Under the pieces are notes generated by a model. That model was not told where the DNA came from, ran no database searches, and was given only the letters and a program-made list of their open reading frames with translations. Of a stretch of DNA of 63,985 nt, positions 44,589 to 52,503 are shown piece by piece (the stretch's first letter is position 1; the number at the start of each line of letters is the position of its first letter). The stretch comes from Actinomycetes bacterium. Lineage in GTDB: Bacteria; Actinomycetota; Acidimicrobiia; Acidimicrobiales; RAAP-2. The stretch is from positions 1 to 63,985 of the forward strand of contig JAKBTL010000138.1 in the NCBI GenBank assembly GCA_021844425.1. The letters run 5' to 3'. The position numbers were made by a program, and so were the translations under genes.

Positions 44589-44930
44589 ACCAGGCTGGGA
44601 TTGGCGGAGCTACTTCGTGGAGTTTCGCGGTCCTGCCCGGCGACCTCCATGGCGCTGGGTCGAAGGTGCCCTGACCTATGCGGGGGTAAGCGAGAACGTC
44701 GAGCAGACCGTCGAGGATTTCCAGTGTGATCGGCTGCGAGGATGACACTGGCGTCATTCGTTCGGCCCCAGAGCATCCGGCGGAACGAGGCGAGCGCCGC
44801 GCCGAGGAAGCTCGGGGTCACCGTTTTCGGTCATGCCGACATCTGGATTATGCCGACCTCGTTGGGAATCCCCTTGTCGCAGGCGGAGATCTGCCCGATC
44901 GTGTCGATCATTGGAGCCTCCCGGCATGAA
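44589..44930. other. Intergenic region without recognisable gene
   Basis: About 340 bp of lower-GC sequence after the BON gene. Short frames exist on both strands but none shows codon bias or family motifs. No repeats or terminator were seen. Confidence 0.35.
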
Positions 44931-45139
44931 TGTGGGTCGATTTAGGGATCTACGGCCCTGCGATGCTCGTGTGGCAGGACATGTCTCGATCGGCCCGAGC
45001 GTCAGCATGATGAGGCCGAGTGCCGCGTTGGCGGAGTCGAAGCCGTAGGCGCGGTTGACGATGAGGCGAACCCGCCGGTGGCGAGCGCAATCGCCGAGAG
45101 AGCGGAAGCCTGTATGAGCAGTCGAGTTCGTCCGATCAT
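44931..45139 (-). pseudogene. Frameshifted small membrane protein remnant
   Basis: ATG 45139, directly after GGAGG, reads MIGRTRLLIQASALSAIALA then TGGF as a membrane-helix-like start. At about 45070 the frame must shift to continue as LIVNRAYGFDSANAALGLIM and LTLGPI, another hydrophobic helix. Either frame alone gives random sequence beyond that point. It looks like a decayed two-helix membrane protein. Confidence 0.35.
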
Positions 45140-45247
45140 CCTCCGGCTCCCTCTGCGGCATCCCTCACCAGTGGATCATTTTGCTCCCAGCAAGGAACCT
45201 TGGCAGCCAACAGTGAGAATGAGCTGCGCTCGGCTGGGCGCGCCTCG

Positions 45248-45685
45248 TCAGTGGGCACGACGACGCCGAGCGAAGAGGCGCCACACGCCGAACACGAAGA
45301 GCAACGCGGCCGCTGCAACGATGCCGACATCAAGACCGCCGACGAACGCTCCGAAGATGAGGACGACGAGAGCGGCGAGCACTGCAAGGGGCCATCGCGC
45401 CCGGACCGCGACAAGCCAGCCGAGTGCGAGGATGACGGCTGCGACGACTGCGGCCGAGCCTTCGATGCTTGCGTTGCGTAGCGGTGCACTGCATGCGGCG
45501 AGGAATGCCGAGCTAGCGGACTTGTCGGCCCCGCCCGTCTACGACAGCGCGTTCCCACATGAGACCCAGGAAGCGAGAACGGTCGCGCTCACGTCGAGGA
45601 CGAGCCGTGCCACGCCGACAACTCCAATCACGGCGGCACCAGCAAGCAACCACCAGGAACGAGAAGATCGGGTGCCCTCCGTCAC
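45248..45685 (-). pseudogene. Membrane protein gene interrupted by an in-frame TAG
   Basis: GTG 45685 (after GGGAGC) reads MTEGTRSSRSWWLLAGAAVI and onward through VSCGNALS to TAG at 45539-45541. The same frame then continues without another stop for 96 codons: AFLAACSAPLRNASIEGSAA, VVAAVILALGWLVAVRA, WPLAVLAALVVLIFGAFVGG and AAALLFVFGVWRLFARRRAH, then TGA at 45248-45250. Together they make a 144-residue protein with about four membrane helices. The first helix region ends in an extracytoplasmic Cys that could pair with the Cys after the stop. Most simply this is a nonsense mutation. Confidence 0.6.
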
Positions 45686-45811
45686 CGTGCTCCCATCACG
45701 GGACGCGGGACTCGTTGGAGCCCAGTCATGGCCGCCCCTCCCCTTGGCCCACTCATCGGTGCGTGCTGTAGCACGTAGCGCGATTGCGGGCAAGGGACGA
45801 CCATTGCCGTC

Positions 45812-46471
45812 GTGCCCGGGGCCACTTCGCTGCGCAACGTCGACGCGGCGTTCGGGCGGGTGCTTCGGGCGATACGGACGGAGCAAGGTCTCTCACAAGA
45901 GGCGCTCGGGCTCGCCACTGGGCACGGACGGACCTTCGTCAGCCAACTCGAGCGCGGCGAACGCGGAGCATCTCTGAAGACGTTCTTCTCGCTCGCGTCG
46001 TACCTGGAGGTGGCACCGTCCGCGTTCGTCGCCCAGATGGAGAGGGAGCTGCGCTCGGTATCAAGTGGTCGCCGGTGGGGTCAGCTCGCCTCCTGTCTCG
46101 TCTCTCGCAGCTCGCAGTCGTGCTCCAAGAGGTCGATCAGCTTCGACGCCTCTCGCCTCGTGAGCGCCTTCGACGAGTCGACCACCCGGCCCACCGCCGC
46201 CGACGTGTACTCCAGGCGCTTGTCACGGTCCGTCACGCCGAGGACCCCGAAGAGGCGCCCGATGTGGCCCAGCTGTGCGTCGGTCACCATCTCGGCGCTC
46301 TCTGTGCCAGCGCTCCCCTGCGATCTGCCCGCAGGTCGCCGGCGCGCGCCGCTGCGCTTCGGCGAGGCCCGCGTCGTCGTCCTCGTCGGCTGCGATGCTG
46401 AGGACACCGCAGAACCCGTACCTGCGGGCGTAGGTGAGCGCGGAGCCCTCGCCCTGCGGGGTCTCTTGTGA
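45812..46471 (+). CDS. XRE-family regulator, C-terminus reads into an antisense remnant
   Basis: The first about 80 residues form a clear XRE helix-turn-helix: FGRVLRAIRTEQGLSQEALG, GRTFVSQLERGERGASLKTF and ASYLEVAPSAFVAQME. After about 46070 the frame runs antisense through the ERF remnant and reads Arg/Ser-rich sequence, so the native stop has probably been lost at a junction. GTG 45812 is the likely start. It could be a prophage repressor or a solitary antitoxin. Confidence 0.6.
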   Translation: MPGATSLRNVDAAFGRVLRAIRTEQGLSQEALGLATGHGRTFVSQLERGERGASLKTFFSLASYLEVAPSAFVAQMERELRSVSSGRRWGQLASCLVSRSSQSCSKRSISFDASRLVSAFDESTTRPTAADVYSRRLSRSVTPRTPKRRPMWPSCASVTISALSVPALPCDLPAGRRRAPLRFGEARVVVLVGCDAEDTAEPVPAGVGERGALALRGLL

Positions 46472-46605
46472 GAGGAACAGCTCGACCGTCGCTTCGATCC
46501 ACTGGCCCGAGGTGTGCACGAGGCGGGTGGTGAGCGCGGGCTTGCCGCCCTCGGTCGTGTCGGGGATGCCGACGACCGCGAGCCCGTTCGCGGCCGCGAA
46601 GATTG
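46081..46605 (-). pseudogene. Phage ERF-family single-strand annealing protein, truncated and frameshifted
   Basis: The minus strand from about 46605 reads EPIFAAANGLAVVGIPDTTE, then QWIEATVELFLSQETPQGEG and SALTYARRYGFCGVLSIAAD-EDDD, the core signature of ERF recombinases. After AGLAEAQR (about 46340) the frame shifts; the C-terminal domain TDAQLGHIGRLFGVLGVTDR, LEYTSAAVGRVV and LTRREASKLIDLLE continues in another frame to the TGA at 46081. The N-terminal part is missing: similarity begins right at the kdpE stop (46608). This is a prophage relic and marks the right edge of the accessory segment. Confidence 0.75.
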
Positions 46606-46607
46606 GC

Positions 46608-47339
46608 TCACGCGTTGTGGTGCGTGTCTTGCGTGTCGTCCGGGGCGCGGGTGCTGTCGGGCACCAGGAAGCGGTAGCCCATTCCCGGCTCGGTGAGGAA
46701 GTAGCGGGGCCTGGAGGCGTCCGGCTCCAACTTGCGTCGGATCCGGCCCATGTAGACCCTCAGGTAGTAGCTCTCGTTCTCGTACTGCGGTCCCCACACT
46801 TCTTGGAGCAGCTGGCGCTGAGAGACGAGCTTGCCGACGTGACGAGAGAGGATCTCGACCACGTGCCACTCGGTCGGGGTCAAGCGCACCTGCCGGCGCT
46901 CGTTGTCGATCACCCGTTTCCCGACGAGGTCGACCGTGAAGTGATCCGTGGCGATCGTCGCCTGGTCCTCGCCTGACGTCCCGCGACGAAGCGCCGTGCG
47001 TACCCTGGCCAGGAGCTCGTCAATGCCGAACGGTTTGGTGACGTAGTCGTCGGCCCCGCTGTCGAGCGCTTCGACTTTGGCCTGCTCCTGGCTTCGAGCG
47101 GAAAGGATGATCACCGGCGTCGCGGTCCAGGTCCTGAGCGCCTGGAGCACTTCGACGCCGTCGAGATCGGGCAATCCGAGATCGAGAAGGATCAGGTCGG
47201 GGTGGTCCCGGGCGGCGACCTCGAGACCGGCGCGGCCGGTGGCGGCCCAGTCGACGTCGTAGCCCCGGGCCCGGAGGCCGATGCTGAGGGCGCGCGCGAA
47301 GGGCGCCTCGTCGTCGATGACGAGGACGCGGTGGCTCAC
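46608..47339 (-). CDS. kdpE: Response regulator KdpE
   Basis: OmpR-family regulator of kdp transcription, 243 aa. The receiver domain has the acidic pair IDDE, phospho-acceptor Asp in LLDLGLPDLDG, and Lys in TKPFG; the C-terminal winged helix has LTPTEWHVVEILSRHVGKLV, SYYLRVYMGRIRRKLE and GMGYRF. It overlaps kdpD by 4 bp (ATGA). The 3' end extends to 46608 with a somewhat polar tail, immediately adjoining the ERF remnant, so its last few codons may have been altered by insertion. Confidence 0.95.
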   Translation of the reverse strand: MSHRVLVIDDEAPFARALSIGLRARGYDVDWAATGRAGLEVAARDHPDLILLDLGLPDLDGVEVLQALRTWTATPVIILSARSQEQAKVEALDSGADDYVTKPFGIDELLARVRTALRRGTSGEDQATIATDHFTVDLVGKRVIDNERRQVRLTPTEWHVVEILSRHVGKLVSQRQLLQEVWGPQYENESYYLRVYMGRIRRKLEPDASRPRYFLTEPGMGYRFLVPDSTRAPDDTQDTHHNA

Positions 47340-50044
47340 TGGTGGTGCCCCATCGGCGCGATCGGCTCGGGACCATGAGGCTGGTCGGCGAGCTCAGCGA
47401 TGGCTCGCTCGGTGCTCGTGCCCGAGCCGTCTGCTTCCACCGGGGGCCCGTTCATCGCCTGTTCAGGGCCAGTGCTGCCGCCCACGGGATCGGCGATCCG
47501 CAGACGCACGATCATGGTCGCGCCACCGCCTGGGGTGTCCTCCAGGGCGAGCTCACCCCCCATGGCTTCGACGAACCCTTTCGCCACCGCCAGGCCGAGC
47601 CCCACGCCGGTGCCGCTGCTCTGGTCGCCCAAACGCTGGAAGGGCAGGAAGATGCGGCCGCGATCGACGGGGGCGATACCGGGTCCCCGGTCGACGATCC
47701 GCAGCTCCATCCAGCCGCCGGGCTGGATGCCGGCCATGACGCGTATCGGTGTCTCGGGGTTGGACACACCGAGCGCGTTGGCGAGCAGGTTCGCGAGCGC
47801 CCGCTCGAGCAGCGGCGGGTCGGCTTCGACGTCGGGCAGCGTCTCAGGTACGAAGACCTCGAGCACGTGGTCGCCGATGGGGGCCGAGATCAACGCCGCG
47901 GACACCACCTCGTCGAGCCCGACGTGCTCGAGATGGACGACGAGTGCTCCGGTGTGCAGCCGGCTCATGTCGAGGAGGTTGGCGACCAGGGCAGTGAGCC
48001 GATCGGCTTCGGTATCGATCGTCTCGAGTTGAGCACGGACCGCCGTCGGTTCCCACGCCACGTCGTCAGGCAGGAAGCTCGTCGCGGCAGCCTTGATGGA
48101 GGCGAGCGGCGTTCGCAGGTCGTGACTGACGGCGGCCAGCAGGGCGGTGCGGACCTCGTTGGCCTTGGCGAGCGCAGCGGCCTCGGCGGCTCGTGCTTGG
48201 AGCTGGCGGTTGGCCACTGCCACCGCGATCTGGGTGACGAAGATGCCGAGCGCCTCTCGATCCTCGGCTCGCAGCTGCCCCGATGCGAGCGCCAGAATCC
48301 GATCCGGGCCAACGGGCAGGGTGAGAGTCGCCTCCTCGGGCGAAGAGGGCGGGTGTGAACCGGAGGCGACCTCAGGGACCCAGCCCTTGTCGGCGGCATG
48401 CAACACCGTCACGCCGTCGACCACGAAGGTGCGGCGGATCTCTTCCACGAGCGCCGGCAGAGGATCGGGTAGCTCCAGCAGAGCGCTGGTGGCGCGGGCC
48501 AGTGCGGCAGCCTGGGACCTGGTGCGGCGGGCTTCGTTCGAACGGCGGGCGGCCAGATCGACCTGGGTGCTCACGACAGCGGCGATCACGACAAAGACGA
48601 TCAGGGCGACGATGTCCCGGGGATCTGCGATCGTGAACGTGTGGATCGGGGGGCTGAAGTACCAGTTGAGCAGGAGGAAGCCGCCGGTCCCGGCGAGGAT
48701 CCCTGGTGCAGCTCCTCCGATCGCGGCTGCGGTGACCACGGGCAGGAGGTAGATGAGCGACACCGTGCCGAGGGGCAGGTCACCTCGGGTCGACGCGAGT
48801 GCGAGCGTGATGAGGGGCAAGCTGACGAGCGCTACCAACAGACCGATGATCCGACGACGCCGGCTCATCGCGTACGGGCGCCTCCGTGCGGCGACGCGGC
48901 GTAAGTCCCACCGTCGCCCACTCCCAGCTCGAAGCGCGCTCGGTTCGTCGGGCTGGGAACGGGCTGGGGGGGAAATGACGTGCACGTCCAGGGCCTCGCC
49001 GGACTTGTCGATGACCGAGTTGACCACCGACCCGGTGCCGAGCCGTGCCCAGCGGGAGCGGTGGCTCACCCCGAGGACGATCTGGGTGGCGTTCTCCGCT
49101 CGTGCAACTTGGACCAGCGCAGCTGCCACGTCGGTACCGAGGACCTCCCGGTAGGTGCCACCCAGTCGGGCGAGGAGGGCGCGCTGCTCGTCGAGGTGGG
49201 ACGGCGGCAGCTCGCGCAGCCCGTCGTCGGAGCGGACGTGGACAGCGATCAGGTCACCTTTGGCGCGCCGGGCCATGCGGGCAGCGCGGCGGATGAGGTG
49301 CTCGCCATTGCGCGCTCCGGTGAGCGCGACGAGGACCCGCTCCCTCGTCTCCCATGGTCCGTCGATGCCGTGACGACGCCGGTACTCTTGCAGCTGCTCT
49401 TCGACGTTGTCGGCCACCCACAGCAGCGCCAGCTCCCGTAGAGCGACGAGGTTCCCTGCCCGGAAGTAGTTGGCCAGGGCGACGTCGACCCGCTCCGGCG
49501 GGTAGATGTGCCCATGGGCCATCCGTCGGCGTAGGGCTTCGGGCGTCATGTCGACGAGCTCCACCTGCTCGGCCGCTCGCACGACGGCATCGGGCACCGT
49601 CTCGCGTTGGGGGACGCCGGTGATGGCGGCCACGACGTCGTTCAGCGACTCGATGTGCTGGATGTTCAGCGTGGAGATCACGGTGATACCGCCCTCGAGC
49701 AGGCTCTCGATGTCCTGCCAGCGCTTCTCGTGGGCGCTGCCCGGGACGTTGGTGTGGGCGAGCTCGTCGACGAGGGCCACTGCCGGGCGGCGACGGAGAA
49801 CGGCCTCGACGTCCATCTCTCGAAGCGTCTGACCTCGGTGGGCGAGCACCCTGGGGGGTACCAGTTCCAGGTCCCGCAGCTGGGCCGTGGTCGCTGCGCG
49901 CCCGTGGGTCTCCACCCAACCTACGACGACGTCGGTTCCCCGGTCACGACGCCGCAAGCCTTCGTTCAGCATCGCATAGGTCTTCCCGACACCAGGTGCG
50001 GCACCCAGGTACACCCGTAGCGACCCGCGCTCCATCACTGCCAT
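47336..50044 (-). CDS. kdpD: Sensor histidine kinase KdpD
   Basis: A 902-aa membrane kinase sensing K+ limitation. N-terminal KdpD domain with Walker A GAAPGVGKTYAML and ALVDELAHTNVPGSAHEKRWQ (trimmed: VDELAHTNVPG), then a UspA-like domain (about 240-370), four membrane helices (about 400-500), a GAF-like region, and a C-terminal kinase with H-box AAVSHDLRTPLASIK, N-box LANLLANAL, DRGPGIAP and GTGVGLGLAVAKG. ATG 50044 was chosen (50035 is possible); upstream frame is unrelated. It diverges from the OB-fold/kdpABC genes. Confidence 0.95.
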   Translation of the reverse strand: MAVMERGSLRVYLGAAPGVGKTYAMLNEGLRRRDRGTDVVVGWVETHGRAATTAQLRDLELVPPRVLAHRGQTLREMDVEAVLRRRPAVALVDELAHTNVPGSAHEKRWQDIESLLEGGITVISTLNIQHIESLNDVVAAITGVPQRETVPDAVVRAAEQVELVDMTPEALRRRMAHGHIYPPERVDVALANYFRAGNLVALRELALLWVADNVEEQLQEYRRRHGIDGPWETRERVLVALTGARNGEHLIRRAARMARRAKGDLIAVHVRSDDGLRELPPSHLDEQRALLARLGGTYREVLGTDVAAALVQVARAENATQIVLGVSHRSRWARLGTGSVVNSVIDKSGEALDVHVISPPARSQPDEPSALRAGSGRRWDLRRVAARRRPYAMSRRRRIIGLLVALVSLPLITLALASTRGDLPLGTVSLIYLLPVVTAAAIGGAAPGILAGTGGFLLLNWYFSPPIHTFTIADPRDIVALIVFVVIAAVVSTQVDLAARRSNEARRTRSQAAALARATSALLELPDPLPALVEEIRRTFVVDGVTVLHAADKGWVPEVASGSHPPSSPEEATLTLPVGPDRILALASGQLRAEDREALGIFVTQIAVAVANRQLQARAAEAAALAKANEVRTALLAAVSHDLRTPLASIKAAATSFLPDDVAWEPTAVRAQLETIDTEADRLTALVANLLDMSRLHTGALVVHLEHVGLDEVVSAALISAPIGDHVLEVFVPETLPDVEADPPLLERALANLLANALGVSNPETPIRVMAGIQPGGWMELRIVDRGPGIAPVDRGRIFLPFQRLGDQSSGTGVGLGLAVAKGFVEAMGGELALEDTPGGGATMIVRLRIADPVGGSTGPEQAMNGPPVEADGSGTSTERAIAELADQPHGPEPIAPMGHHQ

Positions 50045-50341
50045 CGTACCGACCCCCCTCCCTGTCCCCCCGGTAACACCGCGTGAACATTCCGGCGATC
50101 GGCGTGAACAACGCGTAAAAGACGGCGCGATCGGCTCACCGCGAGGTGTACAAGGTTCCGTGGACGGCCGCCAGGAGCGCGGCCCCGTCAGCAATCCAGT
50201 CGTGTGCGCCTTCAGGAGGAGCCGGTGCCAAGCAAGCGAGACAGCAGCGGTCGCGGCTCACCAACCGCCGTGCGCTGTCCACAGCATGCGCCACGCTCGG
50301 ACTGGCCTGCGATGGTCGTCGCTCGCCGCTCCCGACGTTGA
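50045..50341. promoter_or_regulatory. Divergent kdp control region with direct repeats
   Basis: About 300 bp between kdpD and the OB-fold gene. GCGTGAACA occurs at 50081-50089 and again at 50102-50110, a 21-bp (two-turn) spacing, followed by ACGCGTAAAA. Two in-phase direct repeats are what an OmpR-family dimer such as KdpE could bind. No canonical -35/-10 pair was recognised. The remainder shows no gene. Confidence 0.45.
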
Positions 50342-50743
50342 ATGGCTGACTTCGGTGGCCACCTCCAGCGACCGCAGTACCGGTCAGGCGCGAAAGAGCA
50401 CGGCAGTGGTGACCGCTTCGGGTCGGCCGTGCCGGTGAGCAACCTCGTCGCCCGCCGGCCTGCTACCGTGCGCGGCTACCTCGGAGACGTCCGAACCGTC
50501 GAAGGTCTCCATGGTCCACGTTGCGAGGCCGTGCTCGACGACGCGACCGGCTCGGTGGTGCTCGTCTTTCTCGGACGCAGGTCGATCCCTGGGCTGGTCC
50601 CCGGGACGGCGCTCGAAGCCCAGGGGACCCCCCGAGCCCACCGCGGCCGCACCGAGATCCTAAACCCCCGCTACGAGCTGATCTCTTCCTCGAGCGACTT
50701 GCAGCGCTGCGAGGAACCAGATGACACAAGGAGCGACACGTGA
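50342..50743 (+). CDS. OB-fold nucleic-acid-binding-like protein
   Basis: A 133-aa protein. After a basic N-terminal stretch the core VRGYLGDVRTVEGLHGPRCE, ATGSVVLVFLGRRSIPGLVP and GRTEILNPRYELI form a small OB-fold barrel seen in actinobacterial proteins often near potassium-transport genes. Ligand unknown. Start uncertain: ATG 50342 or an internal codon before VSNLVARRPATVRG. Its TGA overlaps the kdpA GTG (50740), so it leads the kdp operon and is translationally coupled. Confidence 0.72.
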   Translation: MADFGGHLQRPQYRSGAKEHGSGDRFGSAVPVSNLVARRPATVRGYLGDVRTVEGLHGPRCEAVLDDATGSVVLVFLGRRSIPGLVPGTALEAQGTPRAHRGRTEILNPRYELISSSSDLQRCEEPDDTRSDT

Positions 50744-52458
50744 CCTGGCAAGGCATCCTGCAGATCTTCGTCCTCCTCGCTGTCGTGACGGTCGTCGGCT
50801 TCTTCTTGAGCAAGTACATGTACAACGCCCTCGAGGGTGGTCGGACCTTCATGGACCGCGTCCTCGTCCCTTGCGAGCGTGGCGTCTACCGCATCTGCGG
50901 GATCGACCCCACCGTCGAGATGCGCTGGACGCGCTACGTCTTCGCCCTTCTCATGGTGAACGTCGTGGGCTTCGTGATCCTCATGATCCTGCTCGCCCTC
51001 CAGCCGGTGCTCACCATCTTCAACCCGGCGCACATGCCGCAGGTGCCGTTCTGGGTGAACCTCAACACCTCGATCAGCTTCATGACCAACACCAACTGGC
51101 AGAACTACGGCGGCGAGACGACGCTCAGCTACCTCTCCCAGATGTGGCTTACCGTCCAGCAGTTCCTCTCCCCGGTGACCGGCATCTGCCTGCTGCTCGC
51201 GGTCGTGCGCGGTTTCTCCCGGCACAACGCCAACACCATCGGCAACTTCTGGCGAGACTTCATCCGCACGCTGCTGTGGGTGGCCATCCCTCTCGCCATC
51301 GTCGGTGCTGTCGTCCTCATCGCCTTGGGCAGCCCGCAGAACCTCCACGCCTACACCGTGGTGCACACCCTCCAGGGCCACAAGCAGGTGATCGCCCAGG
51401 GCCCGGTGGCCTCGATGACCTCGATCATGCAGCTCGGCGACAACGGCGGGGGCTTCTTCAACATGAACGCCGCCCAGCCCTTCGCCGGGCCCAACGCCGC
51501 CTCGATCGTCTTCCAGCTGATCCTGGGCTTCAGCGTGCCCGTCGCCTGCATCTTCCTCTTCGGCAAGATGGTGAAGAACACCCGTCAGGCCCGACCGATC
51601 TACTGGTCGATGGTGATCTTGTTCGTGATCGGGGCCCTCGTCCTCTACCACTTCGAGGCGGTCGGGAACCCCGCGCTTGCCGCCCACCACATCCACCTGG
51701 CCGCATCGCACAACCTGGAGGGCAAGGAGACCCGCTTCGGCACCGGGACCACCTCGCTGTTCGAGAACTCGACCACCACGATCTCGTGGGGCAGCGTCAT
51801 CGCCTCCAACGACAGCCTCACCCCCATCGGCGGCCTGGTACCGCTGTTCAACATGATGACCGGCGAGGTGATCTTCGGCTCCTGGGGGGCGGGGATGATC
51901 GGGATGATCGCCTACGCCGTGCTCGCCCTCTTCCTCGCCGGCCTCATGGTGGGCCGCACGCCCGAGTACCTCGGCAAGAAGATCGAGTCCTTCGAGGTGA
52001 AGATGGCCGTCTTGTCCATGGTCGTCCCGAGCCTCGTCATCCTGGTGCTCTCTGCGCTGTCGGTAGCGCTCCCCGCCGGCAAGTCCGGCATCTTCAATCC
52101 CGGGCCGCACGGGCTCTCCGAGGTGCTCTACGCCTTCTCCTCGGGGGTGGGCAACAACGGCTCGGCCTTCGGCGGCCTCAGCTCGGCGACGCCGTGGTAC
52201 TCGGCGACGGTGGGACTTGCCATGCTGCTTGGGCGCTTTCCCATGTACATCCCGCTCGTCGCGATGGGGGCGTCGTTGGCGAAGAAGCAGCGGATCCCCG
52301 AGTCGGCAGGCACCTTCCCCACCCACGGGCCGCTCTTCACCGTGCTGCTCACCGGCACGGTCGTCGTGGTGGGCGCGCTGATCTTTTTCCCTGCGCTCGC
52401 CCTCGGCCCCTTCGCCGAGCAGTTCGCCGCTCACGCCGGGAAGCTCTTCGGTGGGTGA
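50740..52458 (+). CDS. kdpA: Potassium-transporting ATPase subunit KdpA
   Basis: K+-binding, channel-like subunit of the KdpFABC pump, 572 aa with about ten membrane helices. Selectivity-loop segments are intact: NTSISFMTNTNWQNYGGETT, LGDNGGGFFNMNAAQPF and SGVGNNGSAFGGL. GTG 50740 overlaps the OB-fold gene stop. kdpB follows after about 45 bp. Confidence 0.96.
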   Translation: MTWQGILQIFVLLAVVTVVGFFLSKYMYNALEGGRTFMDRVLVPCERGVYRICGIDPTVEMRWTRYVFALLMVNVVGFVILMILLALQPVLTIFNPAHMPQVPFWVNLNTSISFMTNTNWQNYGGETTLSYLSQMWLTVQQFLSPVTGICLLLAVVRGFSRHNANTIGNFWRDFIRTLLWVAIPLAIVGAVVLIALGSPQNLHAYTVVHTLQGHKQVIAQGPVASMTSIMQLGDNGGGFFNMNAAQPFAGPNAASIVFQLILGFSVPVACIFLFGKMVKNTRQARPIYWSMVILFVIGALVLYHFEAVGNPALAAHHIHLAASHNLEGKETRFGTGTTSLFENSTTTISWGSVIASNDSLTPIGGLVPLFNMMTGEVIFGSWGAGMIGMIAYAVLALFLAGLMVGRTPEYLGKKIESFEVKMAVLSMVVPSLVILVLSALSVALPAGKSGIFNPGPHGLSEVLYAFSSGVGNNGSAFGGLSSATPWYSATVGLAMLLGRFPMYIPLVAMGASLAKKQRIPESAGTFPTHGPLFTVLLTGTVVVVGALIFFPALALGPFAEQFAAHAGKLFGG

Positions 52459-52503
52459 GGCCGTGACGAGCATTCCAGCCTGGCATCCACGGAGGTGGCA
52501 GCG

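Noticed and set aside
45078-45977. 299-codon plus-strand frame in the accessory region
   Set aside because: Ser/Arg/Thr-rich with no motifs; it is antisense to the split membrane gene and overlaps the XRE gene in another frame.
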